Assembly (NCBI GenBank): GCA_950295325.1 | Contig: OX485807.1 | Location: 48,204,440 to 48,268,439, forward strand | Direction: 5' to 3' | Length of the DNA stretch: 64,000 nucleotides | Source: Polytrichum commune | Lineage: Eukaryota > Streptophyta > Polytrichopsida > Polytrichales > Polytrichaceae | Part shown: positions 49,061 through 61,157 of the stretch, one piece after another | How the letters are laid out: every line of letters starts with the position of its first letter | Position numbering within the stretch: position 1 is the stretch's first letter | Made by a program: the position numbers and the translations under genes | Notes under the pieces: model-generated | Told to the model about the DNA's origin: nothing | Seen by the model: only the letters and a program-made list of their open reading frames with translations | The model's database searches: none

Positions 49061-52000
49061 ATGGCCGCCGCCAGCATTGCCGCCTCCAAGGCCGCCGTCT
49101 CCGCACAAATCTCCCTCGCTCAAATCTCCAAGGTTGAGCAGAGGAGGAGCACCAGTTCCGCGGCGTTTCGCAAGACCGTCTCATTGTCGTCTGGTCAGGT
49201 ACACGTCTGAAATGTTTTCCTCGTTTACATGTGCCTCCCCCAAGGATGCCATTGTGGTGGCATTGTGTTGTTTGTTTAATGCATTGTCGTTGTTTTGGAT
49301 TGTGTGCTTGGACTTTAGGCAGGTCGCGTTGGAACCCCTAGGTTACGGCTGCCCCGGTTTTTTTATCTGTGCCCCTTGCGTCGTTTCTTGTAGAGGCAAG
49401 ATTGTCCGAGATTGTGGTTGAGTTAATGCGTTACCTTCACCACATCAATAGGTTTCTAGGTGGACAATATGTTTCTCTAGAGGAAAGCTAGGGGAGTGTC
49501 TGAAGCCACCTGCTCCCTGTTCTTTTAATTGCATCGTCTTGGGTCTAGACATTGAATTAGTGTAAAAGTTAGTGATAGCTAGAGCTTGTGATGAAAGCTG
49601 TACCTGGTCTCTTGCGTTTTCTCCTTGCGCTGCTTGTTGTAGAGGCAGATCGCCTGAGGATGTGGTTGAGTTGTCGAGTCTTCATCACATCATCAGGTTC
49701 TACGTGGACAATACCTTCTTCAGAGGAACGATACGGGAATATTGCCGGATGGAGAGTTTTCTCCGAAGGGATTTGAAGCCGCGTGTTTCCAACTCTTGTA
49801 ATTGCATTGGCTTGGGCCGAGAGTACCCAATCTTTGTAGAAGCTGATTACCAGAGCTTGTGCCCGCTATCGTAATGTCAAAGCCTTGCGAAATTCAGAGT
49901 TCGACTTGCAGTAATGGTAGTTGTTCTCCTTGCGTTGTTTGTTGTCGAGGCGCCTTGCCTGAAGACGTGATTGTCGTTTCGACCTCATCGGCAGGTTTCT
50001 AGGTGGACAATGAGTTTGTCTGGAGAGGGGCTGAGGTAATATCACCGGATAGAGAAATGGATTTGAAGCTGTTTTTTTTGTATTCTTGTAATTGTATCGC
50101 CCTGGGTCGGTGTATCCAATCGCGCAAGTTCATTACTGGACTTTGTGTTTGCTCCTAGCAGTGGTCCAAGCCTTTAAGATCCAGAACTGGGTTCTGTAAT
50201 GACAGTTGTTCCTCGAAGACACATTGTCTTGGCTTGAAGTATCGCAGAATGATTAGCTATTGATTATCTCTACGTGGAGCGAGATTCATTAGCCTGGGTT
50301 TAGATCCTGTGTCCTGGATGAGTTCAAAGTCTGTTCAGAGGATTTTTGCTTCCTAGACGTCGTTATACCTTTTTTTTCGAAGACGCTAGAGATTAGCTGT
50401 TTGAATATTTATTCTAAGATCTCGCTAGGTTCATTATCGCTATTGCTTGTCAGACCAGGACATCTATCTTTTTGGATCTATTAATGTATTCGCACCTAAG
50501 CGTATCTAGTAGTTACGTCTTACTTCAACCTGCGAGTATCTACAGTGAACTTCGTACTGATGACGGATGTGGTTTCTTCGTCTATTTTCTAGCTTCAACT
50601 ACATCTGTTCAAGCGAGGGATTGTCTGAATATGATACGTTGTCTCGCTCCTACACCGGAAAATGCATGTTTCTAATCTGTTCGGGAAGTGCGAATGTGTG
50701 TTTTACTTTATTTGAGGCTAAACCATGCGGCGAAAGTTTGACTTTGTCATAACGGAGTTAATTGAATTTCTGATGCCGATGGCATATTCATAGTGGATAT
50801 TTATCAACCTTATATCATGTTACCTGAGCAGACTTGAATATTGTTGCGAGAACTATGTTGTTATCGGTAGCTGAGTACTTATATTTGGATGTTTGTGTAA
50901 ATTCAGGCTTCAGAATCAGGAGTTGCTGGATTCTTGAGCAACAAAAATGAACTCAGGAGCAATGTGTCTTCTGCAAGGAAAGCCACCCCCAGACAGGTAT
51001 TTGAAAAAGAGATCAAGCTGAGAAATGTTGACTTCTCATTCAACCTTGGAAAGTGATGGATGTGGACTTCGAGCCTGCGTTTTTCTTTGTCTCTAATCAT
51101 TCGTTGTGCTTGGCATCCTTGTTGAGGCGTTCTGCAGTTTGTTGTTCCTCGCTCTTTTGTGCAAGAGAAGATGATCATCAAGACAGCTTGTTGTTCTTGT
51201 AATTCACTTTATAGCTTTCCGATCTTTTTCTGTTTTGTGACCACTTTAATAACTGTTACTGTTCAATCTACTGATTGAAACAAAGTCAAGTTAAGAAAGT
51301 ATATAGGTCTGAGGGGCTCAAATATGGTCTCCATTGTGTGCTCTATTCATTCTCTTCTTGCTACACGTGTTGCTGTGAATATCCCAAATTATTGCTCCCA
51401 GGTGTAGAGTCTCGTTATCTTCATCGCAAGAACCACTATTACGTACCAGTGATGAAGACAATTATGTTTTGCTCGAATAGCTCCTAAAACACATTCGAAT
51501 GATATCCATGAATGATAAAATTCTCAAGCTGCGGAACATAATTTTTCTGAACTCGCTTGGTAGGTTGACGATTTTTGCAATCGACTTATCTCGTGAATCT
51601 GTGGCATTGCGGCATTTAATTTGAATTGTCGTCACTTGACTGCTGACCGCTCTGCCGATTTTTGATAATCGATATTGTGATTGGAACAGTAAGATTAGAA
51701 ATGGTCGGTAGGTCTAAGCGATAATACCTCTCCATCTTTGTATCTTCCATTTGCACCCTGGTGAAAAATCAACGATTTTTCTTGGTGTGTTGAGGTTCGT
51801 GCTGTGGGACAAGTAAAAGAATAAGATTCTTAGTTTACTCTTTGAAATTCATCGAATATGTAAACCTAAGGGGATTTCTCTTGCCCAACTGTGTTACTGT
51901 TCAAGCTTCCGTTCTCTCTGCTAAGTAGAGCAGACGACAGATGAAAGAGCTTGTGGCACCACTGTGACGATAAGATTTTGTAAAGCCATAGTGATCGAAC

Positions 52001-54301
52001 CCTGTATATATCTGTGTCTCCAATTGTCTTTGGAATGGGAACTTCTATGATGACCTTCTGCAATCAATTGGGTGATTGGAACAGAAAATAATAAAAAAGA
52101 AATTGTATAGGGCTGATTAGTTAAACCTCCTGTCTGGGCTGGTTTGATAAAGTCTGTTAATGTGATCCATACACATTGTCCGTTAGAAATTTCTGTGCCA
52201 ACGTTTTGTGGAGATCGGAACTGCTATGATGATCTCGTACATTCAATCGGCTGATTGAAACAAAAAATTAAATAAAGAAAGTTGATAGGTCTGAGCAGTG
52301 GGGACCTCCTATTTATTCTGGTTTGAAATGCCTGATATTGCGATTCATGTACACTGTCCGTGAGAGTTCCGGAGACTGGAACTGCTATGATGACTTTCTA
52401 CAATCAATCGTCTGATTGAAACAAAAAATTAAATAAAGAAAGTTGATAGGTCTGAGCAGCGGGCTACCTCTCTTAGCTGGCTTGACAGTGTCCGATATTT
52501 GATTCATAGATTTCTCCCGTTAAAATAGGCTAAAAATTTGACATGAGAACTAAGATCTGTGCGCGTGCTCTTCGTCGTAGCAGTGTGGCACACTAGTGCT
52601 GAGTTCTCTGTGTTGTTGTAAGGTATGTAGTTTACATGCATTGATTATGTCGTAAGATATGTATCCTACATCGCATGTAAGATATTGATACAGTAATTCC
52701 TTTCTAACCATATATCGGGTGTCGGGTGAACAGGGTAATGCATTCGAAATTGTTGCCCTAGCACAGAAAGCAGAGTACATCTGGATGGATGGACAAGAGG
52801 GCTCAAAAGGTGTGCGCTTCAATGAGATGCGTTCAAAGACCAAAGTCATCCAAAACCCCATCAAAATTGGTTCAACAGACTTCCCTGAGTGGTCCTTCGA
52901 TGGTTCTAGGTATGCAAGTCTATCACGTACATGCACACTGTCCAGCACAAATCTTCCTTAGTAGCTAACCTCCCCCATTACCAATCTCCCATGAATCCTC
53001 TATGCACATGAATTGGCTGTACCATGACAGAATATCTTGCCTCCTACTATATTGTGGAGTTTGCCTGTACGCCTGTTTGGAGTGTCTACGATGTCTGTCG
53101 TTTATTCTCTTTGGAGCAAGATTTCTAATGTGTGTGGTCTGTGTTTACTTTGTTCAGCACTGGACAAGCAGAGGGGCGATTCTCTGACTGCATTTTGAAG
53201 CCGGTGTACTCCTGCCCTGACCCCATTCGTGGTGAAAACCATGTCCTTGTTCTTTGCGAGGTTTTGAACCCAGACAGCACCCCTCATGAAACCAACACAC
53301 GTCGGTTGGTTCAAAATATCTTAACCCAAGATATCCTAGACGAGGAGACTTTGTTCGGGTTTGAACAGGAGTACACCATGTTCAACAAGGCTGGCAAGGT
53401 CTACGGGTGGCCAGAGGGAGGCTTTCCCCACCCCCAAGGTCCCTTCTACTGTGGAGTTGGTCTTGAGTCAGTATATGGCCGACCCCTTGTTGAAGCTCAC
53501 ATGGACGCTTGCATCAAGGTATAAACTCCTGCATTTCTACAGTGACTACTTTGTTCAGATTTCCACTGGTGTTTTTCAGTCGTTGCCAGGTTGGGGGATA
53601 GGAGCTTGACTCTAATTTCCTTTTGTCTTCTTACAGGCAGGATTGAAGATTAGTGGAATCAATGCAGAGGTCATGCCCGGCCAATGGGAGTTCCAAATTG
53701 GCCCGGCTGGACCTCTTGAAGTAGGTGATCATGTCATGATTGCCAGGTGGTTGCTACACCGTCTGGGAGAGGACTTCGGCATCACCTGTACCTTTGAGCC
53801 CAAGCCCATGGAAGGTGACTGGAACGGAGCTGGAGCTCACACCAACTACTCGACAAAGTCTATGAGGTTGGATGGAGGCATGAAGGCTATTGAGGCTGCC
53901 ATTGAAAAGTTGTCCAAGAAGCACAGCGAACACATTGCCCAATACGGACTTGGAAACGAACGCCGATTGACAGGTAAAACTTGCAAGCAGAATTTTAGGT
54001 TAAACTTGCAAGCAGAACTGCCTTTTATGTGCTTGAAAATATGTTGGATAATATCAATCCACGTCAGGTCTATTCATGTATGTCCAATCATTTGATCCCT
54101 TTTTCTTCCTCAACAGGCAAGCACGAGACCGCAAACATCAGCACATTCAAGTCAGGAGTGGCTGACCGTGGTGCTTCCATTCGAATCCCCCTCCCTGTAT
54201 CACTGGCAGGCAAGGGATACTTGGAAGATCGGCGACCAGCTGCCAATGTCGACCCATACGTTGTGACTCGCATGCTCATTAGCACCACTTTGAAGAACTA
54301 G
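49061..54301 (+). CDS. Glutamine synthetase II, eubacterial type (GSIIB), plastid-type precursor
   Basis: Six exons encode 428 residues: 49061-49198, 50907-50996, 52734-52909, 53158-53518, 53637-53973, 54117-54301. All introns are GT-AG and the frame is unbroken. The enzyme makes glutamine from glutamate, ammonia and ATP. Residues 1 to about 85 (exons 1-2) are rich in Ala, Ser, Lys and Arg with few acidic residues, like a chloroplast transit peptide. The catalytic body starts near KAEYIW (88). Motifs in order are FDGSSTGQA (131-139), FGFEQEY (201-207), [10 protein letters not shown] (264-273), [10 protein letters not shown] (319-328), DRGASIR (384-390) and YLEDRRP (402-408). The words CPDPIRG (154-160) and LCEVLN (167-172) match bacterial GlnII and differ from the cytosolic/plastid GSIIE of seed plants. 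The mature length of about 345 residues is normal for GSII. Introns 1 and 2 exceed 1.7 kb; the rest are short. Confidence 0.96.
49371..50160 (+). repeat. Three tandem repeats in GSIIB intron 1
   Basis: Diverged units of about 250-300 bp start near 49371, 49620 and 49926 with variants of CTCCTTGCG-TTTGTTGT-GAGGC. Each then carries a CATCA/CATCGGCAGGTT word followed by TCTAGGTGGACAAT (TACGTGG in the second unit). CTTGTAATTGCAT-type and CTTGGG/CTGGG words follow. They account for nearly half of the 1.7-kb intron. Confidence 0.75.
52038..52520 (+). repeat. Three tandem repeats in GSIIB intron 2
   Basis: Units of about 160-180 bp start near 52038, 52219 and 52378 with GGAACTGCTATGATGA or a variant. 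Each contains CTGATTGAAACAAAAAATTA (diverged in the first) and AAAGAAAGTTGATAGGTCTGA. A more diverged relative appears earlier in the intron near 51.25-51.32 kb. They are unrelated by eye to the intron 1 repeats. Confidence 0.8.
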
Positions 54302-56972
54302 ACTGGTAGAACATTTATCCTTAACGTTAATTTGGTGAAAAGAAGGTACTTTTTAGGATCAAGAGTACTCACATACTGCACCACGTCAAGGCTTTCCAAG
54401 GCTATCGCGGTCTTTCCTGAAGAGCGGCAGTTGGATCTCTTCCCCGGGGGAGGGGGGAGAGACACAGTGATTATGACTTGCTTGAAGGAGATAGTGGTTC
54501 TAAACGAAAGCGCTTGCTTATTTGTATTTTCTTCTATTTCAGCCTTGTGGCTCCTTGCATTTGAGCCAGCTTGTTTTTTTGGTGTGTTCTCTGGCCTTAT
54601 CCACCAGACTAATATAACTAATGACAAGTTTTGAGCGGATGACAGGATCTTGGCTCGTTTAAGTTGGGGTGCTCATTTGAGAACATACCAGCACAAATGA
54701 GCGTTTTGACCTGCACCAGGTTGGTCTCTAAAGTCATTCGTAATAAGCTTCTTTCACGTAATAACTCCCGTCAACTTAGTTTGCCCTTGTTGCTTAATAA
54801 TAATTGATGAGAGTTCAATGTACTCTCCGTCAACTAGGGTTTTGTTTGGAAATGATTGTCGGTTTCAGTACTCCTAACCACTCTAAAATGCGTAAAACTA
54901 GTGACTGTCCACAGTAATGTTCGACTCTGAGAGTACTGTCTACTACATCCTATTGTTATTCCCAGCAATTTTGTCAAGAAGGAATGGAAGCCTCAGAAAT
55001 AGTATGATAATCTAGCCATTTCAATTGAATTTCTACTGTAGTGGGGGTTTTGATGAAAAGACACATCCATTACAGTCTCTATTCGTATGACTCCTCCACC
55101 CTATTCCTTGAGAACTTCCTACAAGTGGTTGTAATTCCGGCATTTCTGTCTGACCCCAAATTGATAATGTGACGTCCATAATCTCCGTTGAATCTATTTT
55201 GGATAGAACCTGACCTAGTGACAAGATCTGCGCTATCCTGTGAGAACAGAATACAGTCTGCCCTCTGTTACCAATTCCATGTGTCTTTTTTCTACTCCCT
55301 ACTTGGGGAGTGTACGAAGATGTGAATTTGCCTGAATGTATACTCCCCTCTTTGTATATTTGCCCTCAAGTCTAATAATTTACTATCGTACTATGTAATA
55401 CCATGCAATACAATTTATCAGATAGAATCTTAAGGAAATCCCCCATTAGAATTTCAGGATATTGAGTGCAATATCCTGTCAAATCTTGTCAATTCAGTTT
55501 ACCCTAATTTCTTTAACCAGAGTGTATAAAAACTGCACTCTTGAGAATGTTGTTACTTCTGGATTTGCAGGTAAAATTGCACCATTACAAAGGTCTTCAA
55601 AAGATGAGATCAATGGTAGTACTTTTGTTGAACATGGGCATCTAACAAGGAACTTCTGAGAGCCCTGTTTTGATTGTTGTGTTGCTGTGGTGTAGAATCA
55701 GTTTACTATCAACTAAACTTCAAAGATTTTAGTCTTGTTGTATTGACAAAGTCAAGTTCAGCCATGGCAATATACTTGCGACAAAGCTCTAACATTGTGG
55801 GCAAATGCTGAATGCCAAGCCCTACTGAATATTACAATAGTAGTTTAGTTGCATTACGACCAATGGAACACTTATGAGCAAAAGTTAAATCCATGGTTTG
55901 GACATTGACAAGTGCAGTTGGCAAAAAGTTATTTCAATAGTGAAGATATAGCACCATGTAAAATTAAGTAGTAAGTCATGCTAAGTATCATATTTGGTGT
56001 AGTGGTTTAGTTGCAATATGTCTACAAGTGTTTCTTATGGGTTCGTGAAATCATGTACGTGTTAAAATGTTGACACTCTTTATGTGTTACAAAAATTTCC
56101 ACCCTAGATTTTATGGTTATGGTTCCAAGTGTGGAGATGTGATTACAATTGGGAACATGTTGGCTGGGGTGAAACAACCTGTTGGCACATATGTAGTGTC
56201 ATATGATATTATTTATGTCACTATGGTAACCTTAGGATGACATGTCTTGTGATGTATAAATATTGTCATGGATGATGGATGAGTTCATCTGTCAGCCAAA
56301 ACCCTACCTTCTCTTGTAAGTAACGTGTGATGAAATATTGTCATGGATGACTGATTTTTGGATGGAAAATCACTCGGTATGTGATAGTAATCGTGGCATT
56401 GTAACCCTACAGTCAAAACGAAATGACAAGGAAGGAAACATGATGTTGGGTGAACATTTAATGTTGTTGGCAATCTTCTTAGTCTCATTATATGTTAAAA
56501 TATTGTGGTAACTTTTGTAATGACACTTCTTATATATTAATGTTGTCATTCAAACTTTTGTATATTATACATTCAAACATTTTAAAAATGAATTATTGTC
56601 ATATATGATGACAATTTGGATGGAAAATCACTTAGTAAGGTAATGAAGTTTTAAAGTAACACCTTTCTTTTGATGACACTTGGGCGACTTTGATAAAGTT
56701 GAATTATTTCATAAGGTTCCAAAATGTACAAATATTATATTTAAATATGAATAAAAATTAGCATGGAAACATTTACATTGGGAAAAATGTAGATTTCAAG
56801 ATTGTGAAAATAAGAGCAAATATTTTATTTTAAAGTTTGAAATCGCCTAGGCGAGACGATGTATACTATAATCAACTTTTGTAGTCCTTCCAACACCTCA
56901 ATTTGAGGCCAAATCAAAGGCGATGAGAACTTCGTCTCCCTCTTTTGGAAGTAGGAAATCTGTTCACATCAC

Positions 56973-57007
<35 letters not shown>

Positions 57008-57957
57008 CCTAAATTTAGGTATGATTATTTTTGTAACTTCAAATATTTGAACCATATACTCAAAATAAGGATGTTTATGGAATTCTATTTTAAATAAATC
57101 ATATCCAACAATAAAATTTTGAGAAACTAGTGTTTAAAATTATTGTCATCTATTTATAAATACATAAAAAAAGATTGAATCATAGATTCAAAGATGTCCA
57201 TGTAAGATGGGTAAGAATTGAATCTCAAATTGTTGGAAAATTTTCAAAAATACATATTATTTTCCATCCAATAGAAATACTAGAAACTTCCTTTGTAGCA
57301 TAAGGGTGGGTGGAATGTATAGTGTGCACCCACAATATTATATCCAATGTTTTGAGTGTTCGTTTCGTCGTTTATAGTGTGGCTCACATTACTGACCTAA
57401 AAAAACGAACATTTAATATCATAATGGAAATATATCCACTTCAAATAATTATTTATATTGACAAATAATGTCATGTTGATAATTAGTGAACGTATAATTT
57501 CCAGGCCTCTAGGTAGGCCATTTAGAGTAACCTTTTGCAAACTGTGCACGTGACACTAGATACCACAAACATTGTAGTCCTTCAAACATCAATCTTTGAG
57601 ACGAAGGATTATAGCCTAAGGAATTCATATGGGGAACTTTGGGAACATCATATGGGAACTTGGTCACTTTCCTTTGGAACCCCGATTCTCTGGACCAACC
57701 CTTTTTTTCCCCCAAATTCTTCAAGATTGCCGAAATGGTGACAATCATCAGCGATGAAAGCAGCAGATGGATGCTATTTCACATTATCATCGTAAGGTGG
57801 AGACATTCATCCAATAACAACGATTTGGAAGATGTTTATGCCTATTTCATCCATGAGAATGGATGCAAATCGTAGTTCTATTTTCACAAGAATGCGATCT
57901 GGCACGCTTCGCTTAAAAGGAGGGCTTTACCTCACACCAGAAAACGCACAGGAGCAA
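54302..57957. other. Downstream of GSIIB, then intergenic
   Basis: The first several hundred bases are the likely 3' untranslated region of GSIIB; no clear polyadenylation signal decides its end. Two copies of a direct repeat with GGATGGAAAATCACT lie near 56.36 and 56.62 kb. No gene was seen. Confidence 0.45.
56977..57004. repeat. (CA)n microsatellite
   Basis: About fourteen CA dinucleotides. Confidence 0.9.
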
Positions 57958-60079
57958 CGGAATTAGGGTTTCGTTCGCGTGGGATCTAGAGGGTGGTGAT
58001 GTCTCGGGAGCTGCGAAATTGTTGATTCCAGGGCCGTAGTTGCACGGGATCCGCACCGCTGCATGGATCTAGATGTGTTCTGGATGCGTCTGAGCTGAGG
58101 CGAAGGGAGTGTTGCAGAGGGCTGGGGGGTTTGGCGTTCGTGTTTTTCTCTTCGTGTTCTTGGATTGGTTACGGCTGTGGGAGATTATTCCATCATGTCG
58201 ATGAAGCGGCACGATGCATTGGATAAAGCCGGAATGCGAAAATGGCATGCCCTTTGTTTGCTGCTGCAAAGATCGATGACGAAACTGATACCCTGGCCAT
58301 TCGATGACCAGGCCCTTAAACCTCCCTGCTTTCATCACAATTCCTGACGTTGACATCAACACACGCCCTGGGGAGGTTGCGCTAACTCTTTGGCATGGCT
58401 TAGAGTATTGGTGGCCAGGCCTCAACAAACGATGTGATGACGATTATTTGAGATGGTAAGAGGAGATCCGACACGCAGAGGAAGAGGCTGAGGCATTGAA
58501 AGCGGGTAAGACACATAGGTGTCACAAGGTAGCACATCGATATCACAAGGAGGAACCAACCTTCCTGCGTTCATCACAGTTCCCGACGTTGACATGAATA
58601 CACGCCCTGGGGAGCTTGCCCTAACTCTTTAGCCATGGCTGAGAGCATTGGTGGTCAGGCCTCAACAACCGATGTTGATGACGATTACTTGAGATCGGAA
58701 TCGCAGAGGAAGAGGCTGAGGCCTTGAAAGTTCGAAAGCAGGTTGAAAGGAAATGATTAATTTCTGGCTAATCCATTTTACTAATGAGCAGAATAAGTAC
58801 AGATCTTACGTTTGGATCTGCAAGTTTAGCCGCTTAGGATTTGTCATTGTCGGGGAGTATGGAGGTATAGGTATATCACTACCTACATTTGGGGCTATGG
58901 GATCTTGTCTTTTCTGTGTCAGGCTTGATGCAGCCGAGAGTCTGTTTGAATTGGACATAGTGAATAGTTCATATGTGAGTTGCAATGTGTCTCAGCCTCA
59001 GCCGCGAACTTGTTTTGGGTATGGGAAACTCGCAAATAAACTCCAATCCATGAGTATCCAAGAACTGTGTCACAAATAATGCTATCTCATAATGAAGAGT
59101 TGTGACTTCTTTCAACAAATTGATGAAAGAATCTTATCTCATATGGTAAGGTGGCCATTTGAACACTTTTTGTCCATGATATTCCTGACTACAAGTCTTG
59201 GGGCTTAGATGTTAGATGTGATTCTTAACTTACTGGGAAAGAGCTTCAAATGGTGCAGGAGGGTGTGGCACTAATGGTGAAGTTGTTGATTATTCGTGTA
59301 ACCTAGCATTTGCTTCGAAATTGGGTAAGTGACACTTATGATGTGTGTGACATGAATACCATAAGTGTGTAGCATTAGCTGGATGTTGTGAGCTGAACAG
59401 AGGAGAATCTTTAGGAGCCAGTCTCGCATTTACCGTTGACTTGCAATGTGCAATAGCTGTGCCAGTTGCTATGTCCACTTTCTGGATTTCCATAAAAGGA
59501 GAATCTGCTACTTTCATTGTCACAATTATGTTCGCTGCCATTGACAGCTCAAGTGATGTGGTGCATTTGCAGGTAGCGGAAGTATTCTCAAAGTGTGGCG
59601 TCATGAAAAAGGTTAATTCTTAACTTGTTGGTTTTTACAAAATTGGGTGAATGGTATGTCATTGGCAGCTGAATTTAATTTCCTGGAGGTGCTGACCTTG
59701 GTTTCTATGGCTGTGGTTTTGCAGGAGCCTGACACTAGGAAGCCTCGTGTGCAGCTCTAGGTAGAGGAAGAAACTAATAGACAGGAAGGGGATGGCTTGA
59801 TGACATATCTCAAAGTGAGTTCTGCAATGCCTCATTGTTGTTGAGTAGCAGGCTCTCTACAAGTAATGCGTAACAGTTTCCAGTTGTAAGTTTATTGGAA
59901 TGACGGCCTTGTCTTTTTCATGATTTGGAACGAGTTATTGAATCTGTAGTCCTGTAGTTTCTTTGTGGGATTGTCATAGGATCAAACAGGAACCTTCAGT
60001 GGACCTGGCGCTCAAGATTATAGATGGGACCCCTTTGATACCTGGTCGTAGTTTGATCATGTAAAATTCGAGCAAAAGG
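57958..60079 (+). pseudogene. Broken Tat-SF1/CUS2-like splicing factor gene
   Basis: Exon-like pieces of a Tat-SF1-type RRM protein (U2 snRNP-associated splicing factor) remain in order with GT-AG introns, so this is not a processed copy. 59573-59611 encodes VAEVFSKCGVMKK. 59725-59814 reads EPDTRKPRVQL, TAG (59758-59760), then VEEETN and GDGLMTYLK. 59990-60079 reads EPSVDLALKIIDGTPLIPG, then loses the usual SV-QA residues in a frameshifting deletion before KFEQK. Upstream, a MAESIGGQ..DDDYLR segment is followed by TAA in one copy (58457) and by a deletion in the other. A GGAATTAGGGTTTCG leader-like stretch stands near 57960. Several independent lesions argue against function. The RRM N-terminal half was not found. 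Confidence 0.75.
58321..58750 (+). repeat. Tandem duplication within the Tat-SF1-like pseudogene
   Basis: Two copies of about 190 bp are offset by 239 bp. Both contain GACGTTGACAT, ACACGCCCTGGGGAG, ATTGGTGG and GCAGAGGAAGAGGCTGAGGC. The first copy has an in-frame TAA; the second has lost about 15 bp at the same place. Confidence 0.8.
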
Positions 60080-61157
60080 GTACTAATTCTTGACTGCTGA
60101 AATGTATCAAACTCTACCAGGTATGTAATAAATATGTGTATGTAATCCCAAACATCAGGTAGACTTTTATAAGCATGAGTGCAAAATTGAAGTAAATCAA
60201 CTTGTGCAGCATTACATAGAGCATCTCTGTGTCCTTCATATCTGCAAGGAGTTGTACGTACTGGATTGTGAGGAGTGAGAGTAGCTGGGATTAGGGCAGT
60301 CTTTCTTTAGGTAGAAGTTGCTAATTGAATGTAGCTGGTAATAGGTGATCATGGAAGATGCGACGTGCCAAACTGCAACAGTTTCCTTTGAATTGGAACA
60401 AGGATTACAATTGAGGAATATGATGACATTTGAAAGTATATGGGCAAGTTGTTGATGAGTGAATTGTGTCCATGCAGGGTAGGTGTTGATGAAGAAACCA
60501 CAGAACAAATAGAAGAAAAAGAACCTGAAGCAACAGGAGCAGAGAGCACCTGGCTGGGGTAAAGTATACACCTGATATGCTGATTTTTTGTTTATATCAT
60601 GCTTGATTGAAAGAAAATTTCGGTTGTAATTATTGTAATTGGTCTCATTATCAAGGGATCTATTAGTGGATAATGTTTAGGCACTGAAGAAATTTCGATA
60701 AGTTCATGTATAGCTTGGAAACATGTAGAAATAGGGTCAGGCTCAAGCAGCATGTACATGTTGATACATTGATGCAACCATTGGGCCAACATGTACGGGA
60801 GATGAGATTGCAGTTGTAATTGCTTGTTTGCCATGAAAGGCGTGAAATGATTATGAAATGGTTGGTGTTTGATAATTGTTTCAATATTGAGTAATCCTTG
60901 ATTGATATTAAACTTTGAAGGGTTTGTAAGAACATTTGAGATTAGGGATCTGATTTTTGGTTAAGGAAGAGAAAAACCTCAAAACAAATGTAGACTCCCT
61001 AAATCATTTGGAATATTCTTTTGAATGCATATATATCCTGGAATTTGCAGACACCAGGGTTTGCATGCTTGTTTTGGTAGCAAGCATGGTAAGTGCACAA
61101 ATTTGCACAAAGGCAGATCCTGTTTTATTGACGCTGGACTTTGAATGGGTTACAATA
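60080..61157. other. Intergenic or 3' part of the pseudogene
   Basis: A glutamate-rich reading (EETTEQIEEKEP) near 60.49-60.53 kb could be a remnant of an acidic Tat-SF1 tail, but this is weak. Otherwise I see no gene. Confidence 0.3.

Noticed and set aside
48846-49421. Open frame of 191 codons overlapping GSIIB exon 1
   Set aside because: It is a different frame through the GC-rich leader, exon 1 and intron 1 of GSIIB. The GSIIB frame is supported by splice sites and protein identity.
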